Part shown: in pieces, positions 10,242-20,300 of the stretch
How the letters are laid out: every line of letters begins with the position of its first letter
How positions within the stretch are numbered: the first letter of the stretch is position 1
NCBI GenBank assembly: GCA_023055425.1
Contig: JALGPY010000004.1
Coordinates: 115,299,504-115,363,503, forward strand
Length of the DNA: 64,000 nt
Source: Linanthus parryae
Lineage: Eukaryota > Streptophyta > Magnoliopsida > Ericales > Polemoniaceae
Direction of reading: 5' to 3'
Program-made: the position numbers and the translations under genes
Notes under the pieces: generated by a model
What the model saw: the letters and a program-made list of their open reading frames with translations, nothing else
What the model was told of the DNA's origin: nothing
Databases searched by the model: none

Positions 10242-11174
10242 ATGGACACAGAAGACGAAAGTGCCGATCGGATGAAGGGGTCGCACGGCTTTAGCAGATT
10301 CTTCGACGAGATGAACTTCTCCGAGAAGTGCCGGACAGATATGACGAAAGCAATCTTGAGAATAGCGGAGGACTACGAGGAGGATCTTGTAGTTTCCAAA
10401 GGGAAAGTCATCAGGGCGTCTCGCTCTACAGAAAAGATTATGACCTTTTCTGCCAGCGACAAGAAGACAGATGCGAGCCACCAGAGGCCTCTGTACGTGA
10501 CGGCCATCATCAATGGCGTCGAGTTTAAACGAGAATTCGTTGATGGAGGAGCAGCGGTCAACGTCGTTTCGCTCCACACACTGAAGCTAGCAGGGATCCC
10601 TGAGCACAAGATCGTCAGGCGTCCATCTCCGCTGATGGGATTCGGAAGCGACTCTAGAATGACGATCGGATGGATCCGCCTGGGCGTTCAGATTGGCAAA
10701 ATCAAGTGCTCAGCAAAGTTCTATGTCATAGACGCAAACACCACATATCACATGATCATAGGTCGAGCCTGGATTCATCGCTTCGATGCGGTTCCTTCAA
10801 CGGCTCACCAGGTTATGAAAGCTATCTGGAACGACAGAGTAGTCGAGATACCGGCTTCAACGAATCCATTCAACTTGGATGAAGCACATCTTAGCGAGGC
10901 AGTGTGGTTCACCGAGATGGCGGACGAGCAAATGCCGGGACCATTCAACCCTACTCCTTTGCCTCTCTGGGAGGACATCAAGGATCAGTCACCTGCAGGA
11001 GTAATGGTGACAAGGGAAGATGCCAAAGAAAAGCCGCCTACACGCGAAGAGGCGTCGCGTATCACATACCATCGAAAGAACGTGTACACTCTGAAGAGAA
11101 TCGCAAAACATGACCCTGAAGGCAAGGAGATAGAGAGCTTCTACGCCAATAGGAAGAAGTGCTATCGCATATGA
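10242..11174 (+). CDS. pol: Pol, N-terminal part: aspartic protease of element D
   Basis: 310 residues, starting two bases after the gag stop in a different frame. The retropepsin active site is FVDGGAAVN (Asp101-Gly-Gly), the DGG variant common in plant gypsy elements. The second half of the fold ends at the hydrophobic motif MIIGRAWIHR (171-180), equivalent to the usual I-L-G-R-P-W-L-H. It would cleave the Gag-Pol precursor. The frame ends at a TGA (11172-11174), but the downstream RT frame (from 11187) is in the same phase. The stop therefore either splits an originally single polyprotein or is a later mutation. Confidence 0.85.
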   Translation: MDTEDESADRMKGSHGFSRFFDEMNFSEKCRTDMTKAILRIAEDYEEDLVVSKGKVIRASRSTEKIMTFSASDKKTDASHQRPLYVTAIINGVEFKREFVDGGAAVNVVSLHTLKLAGIPEHKIVRRPSPLMGFGSDSRMTIGWIRLGVQIGKIKCSAKFYVIDANTTYHMIIGRAWIHRFDAVPSTAHQVMKAIWNDRVVEIPASTNPFNLDEAHLSEAVWFTEMADEQMPGPFNPTPLPLWEDIKDQSPAGVMVTREDAKEKPPTREEASRITYHRKNVYTLKRIAKHDPEGKEIESFYANRKKCYRI

Positions 11175-11186
11175 AGGTGCGCGGGG

Positions 11187-12752
11187 ATGTCCTCACACGG
11201 GCATGGGGATATCCCTGGGCAAATCAATCAAATCGAGCAAATTTCGCTGACGGAAAAGCCAATCCAGGGCGCTCCAGACGAGAAACTCAAAGAAGCACCC
11301 GAATACATGGAAGATAGGCCCAGACCAAAAAAGCAAGAGCTAAAGGAAGTGTCCCTCAGCCCGAACGAGGAAAAGAAAAGGCCAGTCTTTCTAAGTGCGG
11401 ACCTCACAAGCGAAGAGGAGCAGGGACTGCTACAGCTCCTAACTGAATACAAGGATGTGTTCGCATGGGAGTATGATGAGATGCCAGGACTGGATACAAG
11501 CATCACTATGCACCGCTTAGACATCATTCCAGGGTCTAAGCCGGTAAAGCAGAGCACAAGAAGCTTCAGGCCGGAGCTTAACGTGAAAATCAAACAGGAG
11601 ATTGTCAAACTCCTGGATGCCAAGTTCATAGAGCCGAATCATCATCCCACATGGCTGGCCAACATCGTGCCAGTGGTGAAGAAGAACGGACAGCTTCGCA
11701 TCTGCGTGGACTTCCGAGATCTCAATCGTTTCTGCCCCAAGGACGATTTTCCAGTGCCCAACATCGATTTGCTTATCGATTCAACAGCAGGCCATCGCAT
11801 GTTCAGTTTCATGGACGGCTTCAGCGGGTACAACCAGATCAAGATGGACCCTGAGGACGCTCGGAAGACTGCATTCATCACTCCGGTGGGGGTGTTCAAC
11901 TACACGGTGATGCCGTTCGGTCTCAAAAACGCGGGTGCAACCTATCAGCGGGCTATGATGGCCCTATTCCACGACATGATGCACAAGGAAGTGGAATTCT
12001 ATGTGGATGACCTGGTGGTTAAATCCAAACACGAAGCAGACCACCTCGCGGATTTGCGGAAGGTGTTCAATAGATGTAGACGCTTTCAACTAAAGATGAA
12101 CCCTATGAAATGCGCATTTGGGGTAACATCAGGGAAATTCTTGGGATGCGTAGTTCATCGCCAAGGAATCGAGCCTGACCCTGCGAAAGTATCAGCCATA
12201 ACCGGCATGACGCCGCCCCATAACCAGAGTGCCTTGAAGACATTTTTAGGAAAGCTATCCTATCTGCGGAGATTCATCCCAGCGATTGCCGAAATCACCT
12301 GCTGTTTTAGTGCCCTTCTCAAGAAAGATGCCGTATACAGCTGGGCTCCGGAGCACGAAGCTGCATTCGAAAAGCTGAAGGATCTGCTGATGTCCTCGAA
12401 AATAATGATCGCACCTCAACTGGGATCACCGCTTCTGCTATATCTGACGTCAACAAGGAGATCCATAGGAGCACTCTTGGCTCAGCAGTACGAAGGCCAG
12501 GAAAGGCCTATCTACTACATCTCTCGCATCGTGCAGCCTGCTGAATCAAGGTACACAGACATCGAACGTCATTGCCTTGCTTTGTTCTTCGTAATAGAGA
12601 AATTGAAACACTACTTTGCGTCGCATAAAGTAGTAGTGGTCACCAAAAGCGATCCCATACGATATCTGCTAACTCACACTACTCCTGGCGGGAGATTGGC
12701 GAAATGGTACATGACCATCTCTCAATATGATATCACATGCGCGAGACCGTGA
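11187..12752 (+). CDS. pol: Pol, middle part: reverse transcriptase and first RNase H of element D
   Basis: 521 residues. The RT fingers and palm are complete: RICVDFRDLN (171-180), FMDGFSGYNQI (208-218, first catalytic Asp), MPFGLKNAGATYQR (242-255) and the catalytic FYVDDLVVKS (271-280). The connection region contains FLGKLSYLRRFI. The gypsy RNase H follows from about 400, with LLLYLTSTRRSIGALL, where family members have a catalytic Asp (D-A-S/T) and this copy has Thr-Ser-Thr, and YTDIERHCLAL. It copies element RNA into DNA and degrades the RNA strand. It ends at TGA 12750-12752, in phase with the next frame; the residues just after the stop read AIKSQAVADLLAQF, the usual link to the second RNase H, so this stop interrupts pol. 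Confidence 0.9.
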   Translation: MSSHGHGDIPGQINQIEQISLTEKPIQGAPDEKLKEAPEYMEDRPRPKKQELKEVSLSPNEEKKRPVFLSADLTSEEEQGLLQLLTEYKDVFAWEYDEMPGLDTSITMHRLDIIPGSKPVKQSTRSFRPELNVKIKQEIVKLLDAKFIEPNHHPTWLANIVPVVKKNGQLRICVDFRDLNRFCPKDDFPVPNIDLLIDSTAGHRMFSFMDGFSGYNQIKMDPEDARKTAFITPVGVFNYTVMPFGLKNAGATYQRAMMALFHDMMHKEVEFYVDDLVVKSKHEADHLADLRKVFNRCRRFQLKMNPMKCAFGVTSGKFLGCVVHRQGIEPDPAKVSAITGMTPPHNQSALKTFLGKLSYLRRFIPAIAEITCCFSALLKKDAVYSWAPEHEAAFEKLKDLLMSSKIMIAPQLGSPLLLYLTSTRRSIGALLAQQYEGQERPIYYISRIVQPAESRYTDIERHCLALFFVIEKLKHYFASHKVVVVTKSDPIRYLLTHTTPGGRLAKWYMTISQYDITCARP

Positions 12753-12782
12753 GCGATCAAGTCGCAGGCGGTAGCGGATCTG

Positions 12783-14996
12783 TTGGCACAGTTCCCCGAC
12801 AACAGCCACGAGCCCGTGATCGAAGAAGAGCTCGAAGGACCTGAAATCTATGCAATCGACGTGCCTTATTGGACGCTCCATTTCGACGGGTCGTCAACAA
12901 GAAAAGGCGGAGGCATTGGGATAGTCTTGACCAAACCAGATGGAGAGGTCATACAGATGTCCGCAAAGCTCGACTTTGCAGTCACCAACAACGAGGCAGA
13001 ATATGAAGCCCTCATAGCGGGACTGCGCGCGGCAAAAGCTTTGGAAGTAAGCAATTTGACGGTCATGGGAGACTCCAAGTTGATCGTCAAACAAGCCTCG
13101 GGCGAGTACGGTTTGAAGGAGATTAACCTTCTGTCTTACCGGACTCTAGTACAAAAGCTGGTACAGCAATTCTGCGATGTGAGGTACAAGCACAAGCCCC
13201 GAGCAGACAACAGGCATGCAGACGCTTTGGCAACCTTGGGTTCTAAAGTCAGCACAGACAAATGTCCCGCAAGGATCTCCATCGAAGTGCGAACATCGTC
13301 GGCATTGACAGAAGACGTGTGCGACGACAAACACATGGATGACACGGACTGGAGAAAAGCAATCCTACAAGCTATTGCAGAAGGCACAAGCAGTGAAAGC
13401 TGGACACTCACAAAGGGATACTGCATACACGACAACACCCTTTACTACAAGGGCCCTAGTGGAATACTCATGCGATGTGTTTCCGAGCAAGAGGGACAAC
13501 GGTTGTTAGAAAAGATTCACCAACATGCTTGCGGAGAAAGTGAGGTGTCAATCTACCGGAAGGCTCAGAGATATGGCATTCATGGGCCAGACATGTCAAC
13601 AGCCGCGGCCCTGATACAAGGGAAAGGGGAGAGTTGCGCACTAATCAAAGATTCTCTACTCATCGCTCTAGCTGATGATGACACGGATTGGAGGAAGCCA
13701 CTCTTTGATTTTCTCACCCAGGGCACCGTGCCCGAATCGAGCGAGAAATTGAAGAGGAAAGCATCTCGATATATAGTACAGGAAAACCTTCTGTGGCGAA
13801 GAGGTCATGAGGGCAACTTGCTGCGATGTCTAGACGGCAGAGAAGCACAAGAAGTCATGGACCTTTCTCATCAGGCGGAACACCAAGGAGGTGCGAAATT
13901 ATGCAGGCAGCTCCTCTCAATTGGATATTTCTGGCCCACGATGGAGGCTGATTGCCGCATCAAAGTACGGCGCTGCCAGGAGTGCCAATTCAAAGGAAAT
14001 CTAGTGCACGCTCCCGCCGTGGATCTACATGCATTAGGAACACCATGGCCATTTCACACATGGGCTCTGGACTTCATTGGTCCCATCCGACCAACGTCAC
14101 ACGGGAATCATTTTATTCTCACTGCAACTGAGCTATTCACCAAATGGGTGGAGGCAATACCACTGAAGATGGCAAATGCGCTAGCCGTGGTCAACTTCAT
14201 TCAAGAAAACATCATATGCAGGTTCAGAATCCCAAACACCATTCTTTCAGATAACGGTACTCCCTTTGTTAATCGCCAGGTAGCTGCGAAGTTAGCAGAG
14301 TACAACATCAGGCAAATATGTTCCACCCCTTACTATCCAAAGGGGAACGGGCAAGCCGAAGCGACCAACAAAACGCTGTTGAGGATTTTGAGCAAGATGG
14401 TTGCAGATGACCACAAGAAATGGGCTGATTCTCTAAGCGTAGCTCTGTGGGCTTACCGAACTTCTCCAAGGACACCCACGGGGGCCTCACCATTCTTACT
14501 ATGCTATGGGGCCGAAGCCGTGGTACCTGCGGAGGTGAGAATCAATTCGGCAAGATTGGCCTTCCACGCACTCTACGAAAATCAACGTGATCATGACTTA
14601 GTCTTGCTGGACGAAAAGCGAGAACAAGCCAAAAGGACCAACAAGCGGTATCAAGAAAGGATTGCTCGCGCTTACATAAGACGGTCCAGCGAAGAGATTT
14701 CGCAGTTGGAGACTTGGTCCTGCGCGCATCTGACCACTGCATGCGAGAAGCGGCTCACCCAAAGTTCGCAGCCAATTGGGAAGGACCCTTCGAAGTCACA
14801 GAAGTCTTTGACAGTGGCTACTGCAGCATACGAAGGTTGCACGGCACGACCTCAACCCCGAGTTCAGTCAACATGCGCTGGATTAAGAAGTAGTATCCCT
14901 GACTTCTCTCATTTCATGCGTTTTATTATAACGTCGCTTAATGTCTTGTGTGGCTACGATTTACACAATCTCCTCTCCCATATGAGAGGATTGTAA
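12783..14996 (+). CDS. pol: Pol, C-terminal part: second RNase H and integrase of element D (frameshifted end)
   Basis: In phase with the RT frame. Residues 28-155 form a complete second RNase H: HFDGSS (Asp35), NNEAEYEAL, GDSKL (Asp97) and ADAL (Asp146). This extra domain marks Tat-type elements. A zinc-binding H2C2 module (about 298-405; HQAEH, CQEC) is preceded by a second, degenerate copy of the same module (186-285). The integrase core has WALDFIG (Asp430), ILSDNG (Asp490) and GQAEATN (Glu526), giving D-D-35-E. A one-base frameshift near 14675 derails the C-terminal domain. The expected continuation, with DLVLR and NWEGPF motifs, reads in another frame and stops at 14891-14893. The tail from about residue 631 to 14996 is therefore out of frame. 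Confidence 0.88.
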   Translation: MAQFPDNSHEPVIEEELEGPEIYAIDVPYWTLHFDGSSTRKGGGIGIVLTKPDGEVIQMSAKLDFAVTNNEAEYEALIAGLRAAKALEVSNLTVMGDSKLIVKQASGEYGLKEINLLSYRTLVQKLVQQFCDVRYKHKPRADNRHADALATLGSKVSTDKCPARISIEVRTSSALTEDVCDDKHMDDTDWRKAILQAIAEGTSSESWTLTKGYCIHDNTLYYKGPSGILMRCVSEQEGQRLLEKIHQHACGESEVSIYRKAQRYGIHGPDMSTAAALIQGKGESCALIKDSLLIALADDDTDWRKPLFDFLTQGTVPESSEKLKRKASRYIVQENLLWRRGHEGNLLRCLDGREAQEVMDLSHQAEHQGGAKLCRQLLSIGYFWPTMEADCRIKVRRCQECQFKGNLVHAPAVDLHALGTPWPFHTWALDFIGPIRPTSHGNHFILTATELFTKWVEAIPLKMANALAVVNFIQENIICRFRIPNTILSDNGTPFVNRQVAAKLAEYNIRQICSTPYYPKGNGQAEATNKTLLRILSKMVADDHKKWADSLSVALWAYRTSPRTPTGASPFLLCYGAEAVVPAEVRINSARLAFHALYENQRDHDLVLLDEKREQAKRTNKRYQERIARAYIRRSSEEISQLETWSCAHLTTACEKRLTQSSQPIGKDPSKSQKSLTVATAAYEGCTARPQPRVQSTCAGLRSSIPDFSHFMRFIITSLNVLCGYDLHNLLSHMRGL

Positions 14997-15109
14997 TCTC
15001 ATCTCTCCCATATGAGAGCGTTATAATAAGAGAAAACTTCATATTTCTGGATTGTCAATTTTGCTTCATTTTAGTTTGTTATAACTGTTAACAATGGTTA
15101 TCCGCCACA
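14894..15109 (+). other. D region after pol
   Basis: About 200 bp of A/T-rich sequence. A 19 bp stretch containing tctcccatatgagag occurs twice (14972 and 15005). No gene seen. Confidence 0.4.
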
Positions 15110-15660
15110 ATAGCAATCTCTATATATGCGATCTTAATTGATCATCCAAGCCTATCTGTTACATAGCAGCCTATGCAAATGCGATCTTAATTGATCATTT
15201 AAGCCTATCTGTCACGATAGCAGCCTATGCAAATGCGATCTTAATTGATCATTTAAGCCTATCTGTCACGATAGCAGCTCATGCGAAATGCGATCTTAAT
15301 TGATCATCTAAGCCTATCTGTCACGATAGCAGCCCATGCGAAATGCGATCTTAATTGATCATCCAAGCCTATATGTTACGATAGCAGCCTATGCAAATGC
15401 GATCTTAATTGATCATTTAAGCCTATCTGTCACGATAGCAGCTCATGCGAAATGCGATCTTAATTGATCATCTAAGCCTATCTGTCACGATAGTAGCCCA
15501 TGCGAAATGCGATCTTAATTGATCATCCAAGCCTATCTTTTATGATAGCAACTCATGCAAAATGATCGTAATTGATCTCCTAAAGCCTATCTGCTACGAT
15601 AGCAACTCATGCGAAAAATGATCTTAAATGATCTTCCAAGCCCATCCGATATGATACAAC
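15110..15660 (+). repeat. 54-55 bp tandem repeat, about ten copies, in D
   Basis: The unit reads tgcgatcttaattgatcat, then aagcctatctgtcacgatag, then cagcctatgcaaa. Successive gcgatc anchors lie at 15128, 15181, 15235, 15290, 15345, 15399, 15454 and 15509, with diverged copies at about 15562 and 15618. Each unit includes the palindromic AATTGATCATTT-like core and an inverted ctatc/gatag pair. Tandem arrays downstream of pol are known in Tat-type elements. Confidence 0.9.
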
Positions 15661-16909
15661 TTGAATCTGATATGATAGCACTTGAATTTGAAAGCAAATC
15701 ACAAGCCCATCTGCCAAGATGGCACAACTGCGCAAACACGATCTCGAACGATCTAATAAAACATCTGCGAATTTATATGGCAGATAGCAAATGCGAAACA
15801 TGTATACAACATTGTGCAAGGCAAGATATGCTGATACGCATGCGAAGTTGTATTTTGTTGCAACAGCACAGCAAATAATACAAAAGCTATTTATCATTAT
15901 GAGTCGAAAAGACTTACAATTTATCTGTCTAGATAGCAGCTTACAAGCGAAAAAGCTCAAATCTAACTACACAGCCAACATGGCTTACAATACAATCGAA
16001 AATAGCTGACAAGCCAGCAGAGACACACTACGGGAATCCTGACTGAAAAGGATGAACCTAACGGTCCTACCACCGTCTATGCGATACACAGATCTGCGAC
16101 CGAACATCTGTCGCAAGTGGGATTTTGCTCCAAAGAGCCACATGAAGCCATACGTTCAAGATCCCAGTATTTGACAAGGCCCTTGCCAGATCAACATCCC
16201 AAGAGATGTGCCTGAGGAACCACCGGTTCCGGCAATCAACAGGCAAGCAGAAGCTCCAAAGGGCAAGGGCTCCTTGTAGACGGGGATGAACGCGGCGGTT
16301 CGCCACCCTGAGCTCACGAACGTGGGGGCAATAAGTTCTCCTCCAGGGAGGCTGGAGGATAATTCCGCCGTTCATTATGAGACGGTAGCACGGTCACTTC
16401 GGCGCTGCACCTCACCGGGAGGCGGCCGGAAACATGACCTGCAAACATAATACACGAAGAAAAATCTTCGAATACAGGGTTTATATAGACCTTGTGGAGA
16501 CTCTTCAGTTGCTAAGATGAGTCAGCAGAATTCGAAAAGAGGGTAAGGTCAATCACTTACGCCTTGAAAAGCGGTAACGATCAATTACCCTACTAAAGGC
16601 TACGACGATTCAGTTGCGTATCCTAATAAATGACGGATAGTCATGATTCGGATGGACTTCCCAACGAAAGCGTGCTTATCTTCCGAGAAATTAGCGCGAA
16701 AATCAAGCAGAGTATCAATTGCTGATGTCATAATTGGATATGCACAGAGATATCCTATCAAATCCCGGAAAGGGCAAAACGGGCAAGTTGATTCTTGTTG
16801 TTAAAAAAGAGGGGGAGAAACCCTAGCAACATTACATTAATGTTTCAAACATTACATTAATGTTCCAGCTATTCCCTTGCTATTTTTCAAATTCAAAAAA
16901 AAAAAGAAG
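15661..16909. other. D non-coding spacer between pol and the antisense gene
   Basis: About 1.25 kb. The first part is a decayed continuation of the tandem repeat (to about 15760). 16020-16440 is G/C-richer, with an antisense frame of 102 codons (16067-16375) that shows no motif. An A-tract at about 16893-16905 lies just beyond the stop of the antisense gene, as a T-rich run on its strand. No gene supported. Confidence 0.45.
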
Positions 16910-17385
16910 TCAAAGCAAATTCTTGATCAAGGAGTCGTGGGGCGCGAACTGATGGCTCAGCTTCTCTACCTGCTCCACTTCTTGTTTCAGTTGCTCGCAC
17001 TTGGCATTCATCTCATGATATAGCTTTGTAGCTTCTTCAGCCTTTTGCTTCTGCTGCTCCACCTTCTGCTTTTCAGCTGCGAGGTTCTGGTGGCCGAGCT
17101 TCAAAGTTACGGCCGCGCGAATCAGAGTAACTCTTTTCATAAGAAATCTGAAACCCAGTCTGCCTTGGACTTTGGTAAGAAGATTTTGGCACATGCCACA
17201 AAGCAATTCGGCACTCTGGACAGAAATGGTCGCAGGCGTAGCCGCAGATAGCTGCTCCAAAATCCAAATGGCTTCGGTAAGAAACAGCCTCCTGTCAAAG
17301 GGTCCTATCTCCAGAGATCTTGCAAATGATCGGGGGTAGGTGAGGCGCATCCGAACTAGCCAGTCCACATCAGTTTGCTTCAAAC
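16910..17385 (-). CDS. Antisense gene exon 5: conserved-looking helical region and coiled coil
   Basis: 476 nt after acceptor tttag; the split glycine codon joins exon 4 cleanly to GLKQTDVDWLVRMRLTYPRS. A helical middle (FLTEAIWILEQLSAATPATI) is followed by a heptad-like Lys/Glu/Gln stretch (about 60 residues), suggesting oligomerisation. TGA stop at 16912-16910. Confidence 0.65.
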
Positions 17386-20300
17386 CTAAAGCAATGTCAA
17401 AGCTAAGTTATGCTATCAAACTCGCAAATAAACAATGTGAGATGCAAACAGCGAATCACTACTTACCAGTGCCTTCAAGAATCTCGCGAAGAGAAGGAAT
17501 GCGCATTACTGGAGTAGTCGAAGACTGCCCTTGCTCCATGGCTCTCCTGTCAGCTGCGAGCTCTAACCCCTCATAGTTAGGAGGAAGAGTATAAGCCGCA
17601 CCAGCTGCGACTGCATTCCCGACCTGCGAGCCCCAAAAGCTCCACGCAGGAAGAAGTGCCGCCGACTCAGTCATCGCCGGAGGCGAAGTGACAATCGAAG
17701 ATGCTTGGCGTGGGACGCTCTCAGATGCGGAAGCATCGGCAACACTTGTTCTTACTTCCTCAGCGCCAGTATGGGCATCTTCCTCCATTAGCACAGCGTC
17801 AGCTTCAGCATCATCAGAAAGTTCGATGATGTCCTCAAGAGGCTCTCCTGCGTATTCAGCAGCTGCGACGGGCTTCTCGGAATCGGAACATAGGACGCGG
17901 AAGGCTGATTTCTTTGCTCCAGCGCAGGTTCCTCAGCATTGCCTGCGATATTAAATGCGATAGTGTGAGGTAACTCGTATTACAAGTTATTTTACTATCT
18001 TTACTAAAGCTAAGAGCAAGCACCTCCACGCGAAGGTGGGATTGAAGTATCTTCGTCATACACTAAAGACGTGGAACCATGCCCTATTAGTGTGTCCTCA
18101 TTAAGCAGGTCCTTAAAATGAGCGTGACCTGGGACGCGAAGAAACCAGTCATGTTTCTGTTTCAAGTTGCTAAGGTCTAGTACATGCATATCGCTCAAAT
18201 GATTACCTGAAGGTTCTCCGCACTTGCCTACTAGCCAACGGCGAATGTCAGCCTTTGACACACCATGCTTTAACGCACCCACAATAATATCTCTATAAGT
18301 TACTGCGAGATTGAAGATCTCACCTTTATCGCCGCCTGCGATTTCTTCAAAGTCTGCTTGGGCTTGCTCCAGGGCTGCTGCATCCTCTTCTGGAACCGCA
18401 TCCTCCTCCTCCGCCTGAGGAGCCACTACTTCGGGAAGCACATCTTCCTCGTCAACTGGACGCACTAAGTCGTCAACATGTTGCTCTTCGAGGCTCCGCT
18501 GTCTCACACGCTCGAGCTCCTCCTCCTCCCGCTGCCTTCTCCTTTCAGCAGCTTCCGCGGCTGTCTTCCGGGACTCAGCAAGAACGTCCTCGCTTATGGG
18601 ATCGTCTGGAATGCCAGAATGGGTATCTCTCTTTTGTCTCTTGGCCAAAAGGCCACCGATGATTTCATCATCATCATCATCATCTGCGAAGATATGATTG
18701 GTTTAAGAAAGAATTGCAAAAGAATTACGATAATGGGAAAGGAAACGCGACGGAGGTACCTCCTGATTCTTCCTCATGCATCACCACTGTTCTTTCTTCT
18801 TCTTCTTCATCACTTTCTCTGGGCTCCTGCCTCTCTCCTTCTTCCTCCTGGTTGAATGGAACGAAAGTCTCAAATGCGAGCTCTTTCCGCACTTTGCTGG
18901 GCATGCGACCTTTGCCTTTATCCTTGATAGAAAGGGACCTCGCCGGAGGAGAAGTTGGAGCACTTCTGGGGGAAGAAATTGTAATTCCCTTTTGCCTGGG
19001 TCTCTTCACTCTCGGCGCCGCAGTCGCTGGAGGGGACGGATCACCTCTGGGAGGAGACGAGGCCGGAGCATTGTCTATCAGCGAGTCAGCAAAAGCGTTC
19101 ATGACTGCGCGAATCCTGGTTTCGACCTCAGGGTCCATCCTCCATGCTAGCAGGAACGGCTGCTTTTGTCTTCTGGTGGCAACAATGGTGTTAACCAATG
19201 ACTTGGAGCGATCACCAGATGCGAATCTCCGCACATGACACTACAGCAAACAGTACAGAATAAAGGCGTCAGCATAAGGAAATCAAGAAGCTTAACGCAC
19301 GCGGAAAAAAATTGCTTACCTTAGCAAATGCCTCGCTATATCTGACGACATGCATGTCGCCCTTCTTAACTGCGGCGACCTTCTCCTTCAGAATGACGTC
19401 AGGACACAAATGGTTCTCACGATCCAACAGTGAGTAGCAACCATATTCAGACTCGCTCAGGCTGCAATTGGGGCAAAACGGAAAAGAATTTCTCTTGATC
19501 AAGGGAGCTCTACTTGGCTGCGCGGCCAACTGCGTCTCAATCCTCGTTTGCTGGGCGACCCAGTATGCGAGCCAGTTCTGGGAACAACCACCCTCGCAGG
19601 TCCCTGCAGGCTGCTCAAAGGGAAGATTGTTCATGAAGACTGTCTTGCACTCCTTTGTTAGCAAGCGCTTATATCAACCTCTGATAATGGACTGGGGCCA
19701 GATTGATGGTGCCACTGCATCAAAGCCGAACTGGGGAGAAACTCGAGTGGGGTCAACATCCACGGTAATCCTCTCATACCTTGGCGCGAGCTCACGAATA
19801 TGCTCTGCAAGGGCAGGAAGGGAACCTCGTAGACACCAGCAAAAGAACTCGCGATAGCGCTCATGGAAATGCGATCCCTCTTCAAAGAGGAGCTCTTCTG
19901 AGAAGACAACACCCTTAGAGGGATACAGCTTTGGAAACCATCGCACGTTCTCAATGCGTGTGGCATAGGGCCTGGCAGTAAACTCTTTCCGTTTGTCGCA
20001 TATCAAGCTCCAAACGCACTTGGTATTGTTCGCTCCGAACCACCTCGCTGCCTTGCCGCTGTTACGCTCCTCCGTCTCGCCTGGGGGACACCACTTGTCG
20101 GGTTTGAGAGCAGTTGGAGCATAGGATGGCCATCGCTCGAAAACCCACATTGTCAAAAAGGAAATGTTGACAAAAGTCAGTACATCGAGGCGGCCACGCG
20201 ACTCTTTCATGGCTAGAACCAGCTGATCAAGCCTATAGTACAGCGTGCCCAAGACCAAGGGTCCGAGTGCGACTCTCTGGCCAAGGGCGAGCCTCACAGC

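Noticed and set aside
16067..16375. 102-codon antisense frame in D
   Set aside because: No start context, no motif, and not joinable to the PMD exons by a splice pair that I can see.
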